DNA from: JAGNLA01 sp964639885
GTDB lineage: Bacteria > Caldisericota > Caldisericia > JAAYUI01
Assembly: GCA_964639885.1 (NCBI GenBank)
Contig: CAZXEH010000024.1
Coordinates: 1-29,950, forward strand
Length of the DNA stretch: 29,950 bases
Direction of reading: 5' to 3'
Of this stretch, positions 15,960-23,969 are shown piece after piece (within the stretch, counting starts at the first letter, position 1; every line of letters starts with the position of its first letter). Under the pieces are notes generated by a model. It ran no database searches. It worked only from the letters and a program-made list of their open reading frames with translations, and had not been told where the DNA came from. Both the position numbers and the translations under genes were made by a program.

Positions 15960-16450
15960 AGAAACTGGTGCTTGTTGTTCTGGCTGTTTTTGCAGTCGGC
16001 TGTGATGCTGGTGCACCACGTTTGGCTGAACTGGACGGCAAATTCACCGGCGAATTTTTCACCATAAACTATCCAAAAACCTACAGGGTGACACCCATTG
16101 ACAACGGTGCGTCCATCGAAGGCGCAGTTAAGTTCAAACTTCATTACGACCATGAGGCAAAATCATTGCTTGGATCAGTCATGCCGCTGCGTGCTACCCT
16201 CGAGAGAAGAATGAAAGCAAAATCAATCCAGTTTGTGACAATGAACTTCAATGGCTTTGACGCTGTAAAGATGGAAGGAATGGACGACATCGAGCGTTAT
16301 ACTTTCGCCATCTACATCCCACTGAACGGTGGACTGTTGATCCTTGAGCTTGAACCGGCGTTCATGAGACAGGACACAATTGATTTCTCACACAAGATCG
16401 CCGAAACCCTCAAGATTACTGATTCAGCCTGGTTTGAGAGGAACAAATGA
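15956..16450 (+). CDS. Lipoprotein 3 of the array, one PsbP/DcrB-like domain
   Basis: 164 residues, lipobox AVGC (Cys16). The single domain begins FFTINYPKTYRV (about 37) and ends KIAETLKITDSAWFERNK. The residue after the lipid-bearing Cys is Asp; in enterobacteria Asp at +2 keeps a lipoprotein in the inner membrane, whereas the other array members have Thr or Gly. If that rule holds here, this one sits in a different membrane from its paralogues. ATGA overlaps on both sides. Confidence 0.84.
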   Translation: MKKLVLVVLAVFAVGCDAGAPRLAELDGKFTGEFFTINYPKTYRVTPIDNGASIEGAVKFKLHYDHEAKSLLGSVMPLRATLERRMKAKSIQFVTMNFNGFDAVKMEGMDDIERYTFAIYIPLNGGLLILELEPAFMRQDTIDFSHKIAETLKITDSAWFERNK

Positions 16451-17478
16451 AAAAGATGATTAACAGAGCAGCGATTCTATCAGTGGCACTCATCATTGCG
16501 CTTTCAGGATGTGGGAAACCTGAGGAAAAATCAGAGAAATCTTTCACCAACACATTCAAGGGCAACTTCTTTGAGGTCGACTACCCAGACGGACTGACCC
16601 CGACTTATACTCAGGATGGCGCAACCTTTGCCGGAGATTTCAATGTCAAAGTCACAGGCTTCAGGCAAATTGCCACAAGAGAGGGTCAGATGCCTGCCGA
16701 CACCGACAAAATATCAGAACTTGGCATCACCCTGGGAAATTTTGAAACTGACAAAATTAACGAACATATTGCTTTCATTGCAGATTCAAAGTCTTTTATC
16801 GCAGCAATATTTCCGCTTAATGGGAGCGTTGTAGTTGTCATCATGTCTGCAGACCCTGATAATCCTTCATTTGGAAAGAATGCTGAAAAAATGCTCAAAA
16901 GCTTCACAATTACAAATGAAAGTGCCATTCCCGGACAAAAAGACCTGGTAAAGGACAGTAAAGCCACATCAGACTCAAAAACCGAAAATGTTGAAGAAAA
17001 ACCGGCACAACAGGATAAAACAGAGACAAAGAAAACTGAAACCAAAAAAATAGAAGCTGGCAAACCTGTCGAAATCGACACATCAGGATTGAGGGAAGGA
17101 ACCTTCTACAATTCAGACTTCGTTTTTCTCAAGCTGAGGCCTGGCTTCATCGTTAACAATTCGACCAAAACCTCCATCAACATAAACGGCAGGGTTGGAG
17201 ACATGTCAAAACAGCAACAGGTAAACATCTTCTTCTCCCCTCCATCAGGCGTGTCCTCTGATGTATACGCGTACAGGTATGCCGGAGGAAAGAAGCCTGT
17301 GCCAGTAAGTCTTGGTTCCAACACTTTACAGTCTGTTGTGACAACTGCTTCAAACGGCGGGAAAATTACTCTTCTTTTCTATTGCACCAACACATACACA
17401 TGCAAGATAGTTGTTACCGGAACAATGCAGCTCACAGGCGAGGTGAGTGAGATTCTCAGCTCGATCATTTTCAAATAA
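16447..17478 (+). CDS. Lipoprotein 4 of the array, two domains joined by a charged linker
   Basis: 343 residues, lipobox LSGC (Cys22). The first domain starts FFEVDYPDGLTP (about 39) and ends MLKSFTITNES (about 158). A Lys/Glu/Thr-rich linker (about 160-210, with KTETKKTETKK) leads to a second domain starting FVFLKLRPGF (about 217) and closing EILSSIIFK. The linker looks disordered, so the domains may move independently. Its start overlaps lipoprotein 3; the next gene begins 14 nt downstream with its own Shine-Dalgarno. Confidence 0.84.
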   Translation: MKKMINRAAILSVALIIALSGCGKPEEKSEKSFTNTFKGNFFEVDYPDGLTPTYTQDGATFAGDFNVKVTGFRQIATREGQMPADTDKISELGITLGNFETDKINEHIAFIADSKSFIAAIFPLNGSVVVVIMSADPDNPSFGKNAEKMLKSFTITNESAIPGQKDLVKDSKATSDSKTENVEEKPAQQDKTETKKTETKKIEAGKPVEIDTSGLREGTFYNSDFVFLKLRPGFIVNNSTKTSININGRVGDMSKQQQVNIFFSPPSGVSSDVYAYRYAGGKKPVPVSLGSNTLQSVVTTASNGGKITLLFYCTNTYTCKIVVTGTMQLTGEVSEILSSIIFK

Positions 17479-17492
17479 GCGAGGTGGATGAA

Positions 17493-18446
17493 ATGAACAG
17501 ACTCAAAATATCAGCCATTGCTGTGGCTGTAGCCGTTCTTCTCGGTGCTTGCGGGGAAATCAAGGATGAGCAGAAAGTTCCGTCAACCGATCCAAACACT
17601 TTTGCAGGCACATTTTTCTCAATGATCAAGCCGGCCGGCACGAATCCCTCAACCACCGGAAGCAACGTCGCCTTCAATGGCGAAAAGATGACAGTGCTTG
17701 TAAATGTCACACAAATTCCCGGAATAGAGGCCGGAAACCTGGACTCTGTAAAATCAGTTCTTGCAACAGACAACACGGCCTATGAAAACGTTTCAACCTC
17801 AGAGGCCGAAATCAACGGGATCAAGGGCGTCAAGTTTGAGGGTTCGCTCTCAGGCAGGAAAGTTGCAGGCTGGGCTTTCGCCATTGCCGATGCCATTGTG
17901 ACAGTCAAGCACGTTCCGTTTGATGACCCAGATGGCAAGCTGACCGAGGCATATGATGCATCTCTTGCCTCATTCAAGGTTACAAACCCTGACTATTTCA
18001 AAGGAGCGCCAGTCACGCCATCGGTTGAAAACCCACAGGCAACACCTGGTGACATTTCAAACACGGCAAAACCAGAAACTTTTGAAAACGATTACATGAA
18101 GTTCACCATCCCCAGAAACTGGGAATCATCGAGCACAAATTCTGAGTCCATCATGCTCTCGCCAATGCTTGAAAACACAACTGATGCAGGACAGGGTGTC
18201 ACAATCGATGTCATGGACAGGCACACCAGATCAAGTGATCTCGAATACGCCCAGACACATGGTAGTAAAGCCGTCCTTAAGACCTACGGGAAGACCGAGT
18301 TTGCCACATTCTCGATCGCACAGGCCGGAATCCAGGTTTTCATTGTCTCATCGAAAGACAAAACCTTCATGATCAATGTTTCAACACCTTCAGACACACT
18401 CTCGAAAAAAATCGAGGAATTCCTTGGATCGGTTGTGATCAAGTGA
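17493..18446 (+). CDS. Lipoprotein 5 of the array, two domains
   Basis: 317 residues from ATG 17493, chosen because GAGGTGG lies 5 nt upstream; a GTG at 17484 falls inside that ribosome site. Lipobox LGAC (Cys20). Domain 1 begins GTFFSMIKPAG (about 40), a diverged start lacking YP; domain 2 begins YMKFTIPRNWESS (about 200) and closes IEEFLGSVVIK. A Pro/Thr-rich linker lies between. The stop overlaps the GTG of the next gene (GTGA). Confidence 0.84.
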   Translation: MNRLKISAIAVAVAVLLGACGEIKDEQKVPSTDPNTFAGTFFSMIKPAGTNPSTTGSNVAFNGEKMTVLVNVTQIPGIEAGNLDSVKSVLATDNTAYENVSTSEAEINGIKGVKFEGSLSGRKVAGWAFAIADAIVTVKHVPFDDPDGKLTEAYDASLASFKVTNPDYFKGAPVTPSVENPQATPGDISNTAKPETFENDYMKFTIPRNWESSSTNSESIMLSPMLENTTDAGQGVTIDVMDRHTRSSDLEYAQTHGSKAVLKTYGKTEFATFSIAQAGIQVFIVSSKDKTFMINVSTPSDTLSKKIEEFLGSVVIK

Positions 18447-19360
18447 GGTTTACAAAAACCCTTGCTTTCCTTGCAGCCATAATTCTCCTGTCATCATGCG
18501 GAACCAAAAAGGCAGATGATGAATTCTCTAAGTACACTGGAAAATTCTTCACAATTTCATTTCCTAAAGACTTCAGGGCAAACGAAAACGACAACATGTG
18601 CACGGTTGTCGGCCCAAAATTCGGGATCGCCGTTGGTGTGACAAAGGGAACAAACTTCACGGAAGGCGCAAGGAACCTTGGCAGCTTCTCACAGGATTTC
18701 AAGGGTATGTTCAAGGACTCAAAGGTTGAAGATGCGACATTTGCAGGATTTCCAGCGCTCTATCTCGAATCAAAACAGGACTCGGCAACATCCCTCGGCT
18801 ACGCTTTTCTGCTTGACGGTGCAATGATCACTGTTAACGCAAGCCTTGTGCCTGAGGATTCGGTTGAGCTTGCCACAAAGATCATCAGCACTTTTGAAGT
18901 GACCAATAAAACGTTGTTCAAACCAGCCAAATCCGATGCCGAAATCACCCAGTTCGGCCCCTCTGAAGGCGAGCCGATCCAGTTCGACACCATCATGCTT
19001 ATGCCTCCAAAAAGCTGGAGGATTCTGGACAACTCGACACCAGACTTTATCAACATTGAGCCGAAGGAAGACAACAAGGAAGACCAGGGCAACAGCATCA
19101 ACATAACAACAACCAATGATTCAGAGCTGGACGCAAAGACAACCGCCGAAAAAATGGCTGCAAGGGTTGGAGCAAAGGTCAATCAGACAATCCTGGGCGA
19201 CCTTCATTTTTGGTCGTACGTTGCTGAATACCAGCAAAGAGCTTATGTCTACATGATTTCTTTTGGCAAAAGACTGCACATAGTCACGATCACTTCGGTT
19301 TACGACGAGCTTCCAGTCAAGATGAGCGAATTCCTGGCAAATCTGGCGTTCAAGAAATAG
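18443..19360 (+). CDS. Lipoprotein 6 of the array, two domains
   Basis: 305 residues from a GTG that overlaps the previous stop (GTGA). Lipobox LSSC (Cys19). Domain 1 begins FFTISFPKDFRA (about 33) and closes IISTFEVTNKTLF; domain 2 begins FDTIMLMPPKSWRIL (about 180) and closes MSEFLANLAFKK. The coding style matches lipoproteins 1-5. It ends the first coupled block; 221 nt separate it from lipoprotein 7. Confidence 0.84.
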   Translation: MRFTKTLAFLAAIILLSSCGTKKADDEFSKYTGKFFTISFPKDFRANENDNMCTVVGPKFGIAVGVTKGTNFTEGARNLGSFSQDFKGMFKDSKVEDATFAGFPALYLESKQDSATSLGYAFLLDGAMITVNASLVPEDSVELATKIISTFEVTNKTLFKPAKSDAEITQFGPSEGEPIQFDTIMLMPPKSWRILDNSTPDFINIEPKEDNKEDQGNSINITTTNDSELDAKTTAEKMAARVGAKVNQTILGDLHFWSYVAEYQQRAYVYMISFGKRLHIVTITSVYDELPVKMSEFLANLAFKK

Positions 19361-19514
19361 CTGAATCAGTTCCCGGTGAGAGCATTTTACAGGCCTTCAA
19401 TGCAGATTGTTTGATGTTTTCAATCGCGCGATCGTCGTCGGGGATATGCACTTCACGGCCCACTGATACCCTAGACAAGCCTAAGTTGCTTTGAATAGAA
19501 TATGCTTCCGGCAC
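19350..19514 (-). CDS. Possible small antisense ORF or gene remnant
   Basis: Between lipoproteins 6 and 7 the minus strand is open for about 67 codons. From GTG 19514 it encodes 54 residues, including GLSRVSVGREVHIPDDD and AIENIKQSALKACKML, which looks like ordinary protein and not noise. The stop lies 11 nt inside the 3' end of lipoprotein 6. No ribosome site is seen. It could be a fragment of a decayed gene or a real short protein. I recognise no family. Confidence 0.25.
   Translation of the reverse strand: MPEAYSIQSNLGLSRVSVGREVHIPDDDRAIENIKQSALKACKMLSPGTDSAIS
19472..19501 (+). promoter_or_regulatory. Possible internal promoter before lipoprotein 7
   Basis: TAGACA (19472-19477), 18 nt, TAGAAT (19496-19501). 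It would give a leader of about 70 nt to the ATG at 19582, where AAGGTGG serves as ribosome site. It lies in the 221-nt gap, on top of the antisense frame. Confidence 0.35.
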
Positions 19515-19581
19515 ATTGTTGATTATTTGCCAATTACGCCTAACCTTTTACCTGGACATTTTCTTTAAGGTGGTTTTTGAA

Positions 19582-20946
19582 ATGAAAAAGCTGTTGTTTG
19601 TTGCATTGGCCGTACTTCTTACGGCATCTTGCGGTGGAAAGACAATTGAACTTGATAAAACCTACAACGGTGACTACTATAGCTTTTCGTACCCAGGAGT
19701 CTGGAAGCTCACCTCCAGGGATGCAGAAACCAGACTTGACAGTGATACATCAACAGTCATCTTCAGATTTGCAAAACTTGAGTCGTCGAAACAGGAAGAC
19801 ATCCAGTCGATCCAGGAACTGCTTGATAATTTCGTAAAAACTGCATCCACAAACGGATCGGTTGCCAAAAACGAAGTCATTGACATTGACGGCCACATGG
19901 CAGCTTGGATCGAATCATCAGCTGCTGCAATCTCAACTGCTACATTCTTCCTCCCGGAAAACGGAGGAGTTTTCATTGGTGAAACCCAGAACATCTCTGA
20001 TCAAGGCATTTTTGAGGCAGCCAAAAAGTGTTTTATGAGCTTCAAATTCTTCAAGACTCCCGAACCTGAACCAACGGACACCCCCGAAGAACTTGTCACC
20101 CACAACGGAGTCATCTACTCAATCTCTTTCCCAAAATCCTGGACAATCAGCGGCGACAACCCGATGATAATCTCAGGCAAAGCCGGAAAGATCGAAATCT
20201 CGGTCACAGTCAACGCAAACAGCAAGGCGCTTGAGCTTGCTTCAATCAACGAATCCAAACTCCCGGAAACTCTCATTGGCAACTCGAAGGCTCTTGAATC
20301 ATCAGCTCCGGACAAAAGCTGGACTCAATACCAGATACCACTTGCCGGCAAAGTCATGAGCATAAAGGTTGTTGGTGCAATCACCCCACAGATTGATGCC
20401 TGCCTCAAGTCGTTCAAGTATTTTCCCGAAAAAGACGTCACTGATCCAAAATCACAACCCAAAAATAGTGGATCAAAACAGGATCAAAACGGAAAGACAG
20501 TGAAACCGGCAGACGACCTCGCAGTTCCAAACCCAAACAATGCACAAACGCCGACAGGTGACACCCATTCAAACAATTATTACACCGTCATCCTCCCGAA
20601 ATCCTGGACTGCCGAAACCCAGACGCCGTCCATCGAATCAATCTATCCACCGGACAAGGACTGCAACACCTACATCGACATCTCTGTCCAGCCGTACATG
20701 GACATGTCGGCACTCGACGTGGCAAGGCTCCAAATCGAGGTCATCGAGGGAGCAAAGCCCGAAATAACAACGCTTGATATCGCCGGAACAAAAGCCGCGC
20801 AGTTCACCTACGATGCCGGACACGGCCCAACCGTCAACACCATCATCACCAAAGGGGCATACCAGTTCACAATCACATACTTCCAGGGCAAGAAGGATTA
20901 CAGGAACGAATACGCAGCAATACTGAAAACATTCGAGCCGAAATGA
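19582..20946 (+). CDS. Lipoprotein 7 of the array, three domains
   Basis: 454 residues from ATG 19582 (AAGGTGG upstream; the open frame extends 22 codons further but with no signal peptide logic). Lipobox TASC (Cys17). Three domain copies begin YYSFSYPGVWKL (about 31), IYSISFPKSWTI (about 182) and YYTVILPKSWTA (about 333); the last two share PKSW. They close with CFMSFKFFK, CLKSFKYF and ILKTFEPK respectively. A Lys/Gln/Asn-rich linker (about 292-330) precedes the third. It is the largest member of the family and shows most clearly that the domain is a duplicating unit. ATGA overlap with the next gene. Confidence 0.85.
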   Translation: MKKLLFVALAVLLTASCGGKTIELDKTYNGDYYSFSYPGVWKLTSRDAETRLDSDTSTVIFRFAKLESSKQEDIQSIQELLDNFVKTASTNGSVAKNEVIDIDGHMAAWIESSAAAISTATFFLPENGGVFIGETQNISDQGIFEAAKKCFMSFKFFKTPEPEPTDTPEELVTHNGVIYSISFPKSWTISGDNPMIISGKAGKIEISVTVNANSKALELASINESKLPETLIGNSKALESSAPDKSWTQYQIPLAGKVMSIKVVGAITPQIDACLKSFKYFPEKDVTDPKSQPKNSGSKQDQNGKTVKPADDLAVPNPNNAQTPTGDTHSNNYYTVILPKSWTAETQTPSIESIYPPDKDCNTYIDISVQPYMDMSALDVARLQIEVIEGAKPEITTLDIAGTKAAQFTYDAGHGPTVNTIITKGAYQFTITYFQGKKDYRNEYAAILKTFEPK

Positions 20947-22175
20947 GAAAAGAAATACTGGCAATTGCAGTCGTCTCAGCCATTTTCCTCGCCTCGTGCG
21001 GGGGATCAACGGTCAAGATCATCTCTTCGCCGATTGGCGCAAAAGTCACCTTCGAAGGCCAAACCGATGTGACACCGTTCACAAGGCAGGGCATCAAAGA
21101 GGGAACCTACGAGCTTACAGGCACCAAAACAGGCTATCTGCCTCAAAAAATGACCATTAATGTCGGTTCAGGTGAAAACATTTTCTCGATGGTTTTTGCC
21201 AAGGAAGCTGAACGTCCGGTAGAGTTTGCATCAAACGTCCCGGACGACGGCGCAAGGATAAGGACAAGCCCTGATGCACTAAAATACGAGTTCCTGCCGT
21301 ACGATCCTGTCACTGGCAAAATCGGCAAGCTCATCAATGTTGACGGCCCTTCGGAGCCGCTTTTTGACCTCAAGCTGCTTCGCAAGGCCGGTGGATTAGA
21401 AAACGCAAACTTTCTTGTGAAAATCATTAATGGCAAGCAGGCCTGCTGGGTCGATTCCCAACCTGGTAGCGACAGCGTTTCTGCAATGTCCGAAGTTGGA
21501 TCGACCTTCAGACCAAACTGGAACTACCCAGCCAGACTTGCTGAAAACATCGAAAGAACCGATCCGGAAATCAAAGACGGCATCGGTACACTGTCAATTT
21601 CAGGCACAAAAGTTGGCCAGTACAAATCCGAAAGGGTTTACCAGGCTCAGACAAACGGAAACCTGACTGTCTGGTCGGCAATCGATGATGAAGGTGTTCA
21701 GGATCTCTGCATGGTCGAAAACGGAAACCTCAAGAAACTCTGGCACGGTGAGTTCGGCATAGGCGCACTCGACTATCTCAAAAACATTTCGTCAATTGCC
21801 ACAACCTCAGGCGATTTCATCTTCACAATTCTTGCAACAGACGGTGGCTACAGGGTTTCAGTACTCGACAAAACCGGCAAGATCATCGACAGCGAGAAGG
21901 TCTTTGATTTTCCAAATGACATAACCATCAAAAAATTCCAGGGATTTTTTGGAATCGTCCTCACAAACCGCAAGGGTGTTGTGACAACGTTCACCTTCGA
22001 CGGCAAAAAAATCATGGACATGCCTGACACCGTAAATGCTGATTTCAAGAGAACCTCAGGTGTTTGGCTCAAAATTGGCAGCAATCTGGAGCTCTATTTC
22101 AATGATAAACTCTCGGTGATGTTCCTGTCCTCAGGCGCAAAATACAAGGCGATCTACGCAGGATCAAGATTCTGA
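20943..22175 (+). CDS. Lipoprotein 8, PEGA domain plus probable beta-propeller
   Basis: 410 residues, lipobox LASC (Cys19). Residues about 24-92 are a PEGA-type beta domain (SSPIGAKVTFEG ... LTGTKTGYLPQKM ... ENIFSMVF), common in bacterial surface proteins. The remainder has repeated beta motifs (GDFIFTILATDGGYRVSVLDKTGKII, then KGVVTTFTFDGKKI) that fit a partial propeller but are not a firm match. It lacks the YP-type domain of lipoproteins 1-7 yet is coupled to them by an ATGA overlap. Its last 12 nt overlap the convergent SRPBCC gene. Confidence 0.85.
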   Translation: MRKEILAIAVVSAIFLASCGGSTVKIISSPIGAKVTFEGQTDVTPFTRQGIKEGTYELTGTKTGYLPQKMTINVGSGENIFSMVFAKEAERPVEFASNVPDDGARIRTSPDALKYEFLPYDPVTGKIGKLINVDGPSEPLFDLKLLRKAGGLENANFLVKIINGKQACWVDSQPGSDSVSAMSEVGSTFRPNWNYPARLAENIERTDPEIKDGIGTLSISGTKVGQYKSERVYQAQTNGNLTVWSAIDDEGVQDLCMVENGNLKKLWHGEFGIGALDYLKNISSIATTSGDFIFTILATDGGYRVSVLDKTGKIIDSEKVFDFPNDITIKKFQGFFGIVLTNRKGVVTTFTFDGKKIMDMPDTVNADFKRTSGVWLKIGSNLELYFNDKLSVMFLSSGAKYKAIYAGSRF

Positions 22176-23039
22176 TCTGCTGCCAAGCTCAAGTGAGAGT
22201 GAGGCCAGCTGAAGCTGGATGATGTCCGAAACCATCATCAGAGGCACGTTTGCCCACGGCTCAATATCGAACCCGTCTACTTCAACGGTCAGCTTTGTCT
22301 GGCTTCCGTGTTGTTCTATCTGAAAGACGAGCTGGGACTGGTCGCCTGTCAATTCCACGTTTGGTGCCAGTTTGATGGCAATCATGCCTGTTTCGAACTT
22401 TGTTATGCTACCTTCGAGCATGACACCCCACTGTCTCTCCCATTTGAGCCTGAAATGACCACCAAGCCTTGGTTCTATTTCAATCTGGTCGCCAAGCCAG
22501 GAAATGGCCTTCTCAGGCGTGAGGATGTACGATCTGATCATGTCCGGTTCGGTCGGGAAGAGGCTTGACGCCGATATTGACCTTGTACCGCCAATTGTAT
22601 CGGGATTTCCACCGCAGGCCTTCACAAAAGAGGTCAGCCTCGATAGTGCCCAGGACGAAGCAAACAGGAACGAGGGGTCACCGAGATAGGTCAGGTCAAA
22701 ACCTTCCATCTCAATGGTCGCCCTGTCGTCAAGCCTTATCGAAATCAAGGAATCCACAAGGTCTGGTCTGTGATGCCACGGATTGCCGATCACTCCAAGT
22801 TTCAGCAGCGATCCTTCAATCACTTCAAGCGCCTCGACTGGCCACGAAATCTGAAAATCTCTGGCAACATCAATTATCAGTCCGGTTTTTCCAACCTGGC
22901 TTGGGAAATTGACATGATCACCCCAGAGCTTGGACATTGAGGCACTGTCTGTCAGGAGCTTCCACGCTTCCCATGGAAGAATTCCTGAACCGCCCCAAAC
23001 CTTTATCTTTTTGGAGCCAATCGGTCGAACAAACCCCAA
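22164..23039 (-). CDS. Tandem SRPBCC (START/AHSA1-like) protein
   Basis: The 291 residues probably hold two SRPBCC domains, a fold with a deep hydrophobic ligand pocket. The C-terminal one (about 170-285) shows PEKAISWLGDQIEIEPRLGGHFRL, GVMLEGSITKFE and LVFQIEQHGSQTKLTVEVDGFD, typical of the AHSA1 type. The N-terminal one starts LPWEAWKLLTDSASMSKLWGDH. There is no signal peptide, so it should be cytoplasmic. The start is TTG at 23039, supported by GAGGGAG about 6 nt upstream; it is only 2 nt after the transglutaminase-like gene, so the two form an operon. Confidence 0.78.
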   Translation of the reverse strand: MGFVRPIGSKKIKVWGGSGILPWEAWKLLTDSASMSKLWGDHVNFPSQVGKTGLIIDVARDFQISWPVEALEVIEGSLLKLGVIGNPWHHRPDLVDSLISIRLDDRATIEMEGFDLTYLGDPSFLFASSWALSRLTSFVKACGGNPDTIGGTRSISASSLFPTEPDMIRSYILTPEKAISWLGDQIEIEPRLGGHFRLKWERQWGVMLEGSITKFETGMIAIKLAPNVELTGDQSQLVFQIEQHGSQTKLTVEVDGFDIEPWANVPLMMVSDIIQLQLASLSLELGSRSES

Positions 23040-23041
23040 AC

Positions 23042-23794
23042 TCAGCTCCCTCTTATTCTGGCAATTGACCTGGTTATCTGGGGTGCGATTGTTGAGCTCC
23101 AGACCAGTGATTTTGGCGCTTTGAGCAGATTTTTGTCGATCAGTGACTGGGCGCTTGTGTGTATGCCGAGGTCTTCAATATAAGCCTGTCTCTGGCAGCA
23201 TGTGTCAGATTTGCCATCCCACCTCGAAAGCTCGATTTGGAGGTTTTTGAGTGATCGGTTGTCGGCTATTCCGTATCCAAACGGTGGTTCCGAAGGAGGA
23301 AGGATGGTTGAGAGCCTGTGGAGATATGTGACATCAAGCGGAACCCCGCCAAGGGCCGTCCACATCTCACCGATGAACACCTCGACCTCGATAACCAGAA
23401 TTTTTCTTGGCATTATCCTGGCTGCTGAAACAGGCTCAAGCCCTGCGTAAAGTTTCGGGTTTGCAAGGTAACCATGCAACCTCGTGGGGATTTTAGCAAT
23501 TCGGGTCATCGAGCACAGCAGTATAGCCTTTCCAGTTGCATCGCCGAAGCCCAGGCTCAGTATCTGACTTGCATTCAGGTCACCTTTTGAAGGAACCCCG
23601 AAAGAGATGTGGTTTTTTACGAATGTATAGATTTTTGCGAGGGCTTCGCTAATGTTTCCCGAGCTCCCGCAAACCACCTGTGTTGTTGTGATGACCGATT
23701 TTGAATCAAGATTGCAATATTTGTCGCCGACAAGGTATGAACCCATGCCCACGATGGTTTCCCACGGAAGTCTGATCGATTCTGTCGCTGTCAT
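23042..23794 (-). CDS. Transglutaminase-like protein lacking catalytic Cys and His
   Basis: 250 residues with a transglutaminase/protease-like core: IYTFVKNHISFGVP, then NASQILSLGFGDATGKAILLCSMTRIAKIPTR, equivalent to the common GxGDCxxKAxLLxxLLRxxGIPxR. The catalytic Cys position is Ala86. The following EVEVF-GEMW-LD region, usually HxWxEV, has Val134 where His is expected. So the protein is probably non-catalytic, or the alignment hides a shifted residue. There is no signal peptide. It leads the two-gene operon with the SRPBCC protein, facing the lipoprotein array. Confidence 0.72.
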   Translation of the reverse strand: MTATESIRLPWETIVGMGSYLVGDKYCNLDSKSVITTTQVVCGSSGNISEALAKIYTFVKNHISFGVPSKGDLNASQILSLGFGDATGKAILLCSMTRIAKIPTRLHGYLANPKLYAGLEPVSAARIMPRKILVIEVEVFIGEMWTALGGVPLDVTYLHRLSTILPPSEPPFGYGIADNRSLKNLQIELSRWDGKSDTCCQRQAYIEDLGIHTSAQSLIDKNLLKAPKSLVWSSTIAPQITRSIARIRGS

Positions 23795-23802
23795 CAGGGC
23801 AA

Positions 23803-23831
23803 ATTTTAGCTTTTTGTCACCGGTTTGTAAA
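23803..23831 (-). promoter_or_regulatory. Promoter of the transglutaminase-like/SRPBCC operon
   Basis: On the minus strand TTTACA, 17 nt, TAAAAT, with the -10 ending 8 nt before the ATG at 23794. Leaderless layout. Confidence 0.6.
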
Positions 23832-23925
23832 GCCTCCGGTAAATGTCAACCGAATCGCAATCCAAAGGGGTTTTCCTCAAACCTCGACCAACAGAAAGCA
23901 GTATGCTGTTTATTGTTTGCGCCAT

Positions 23926-23954
23926 TTGACTTTGATCATTTTTATCAATAATAG
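23926..23954 (+). promoter_or_regulatory. Possible promoter of the large lipoprotein gene
   Basis: TTGACT, 17 nt, TAATAG, then a short leader with GGGGTGA just before the ATG at 23970. Confidence 0.4.
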
Positions 23955-23969
23955 TGTTTGGGGTGAAAG

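Noticed and set aside
20638..21009. 123-codon minus-strand frame across lipoproteins 7 and 8
   Set aside because: It is antisense to two well-supported lipoprotein genes and has low-complexity Val/Cys/Asp-rich content.
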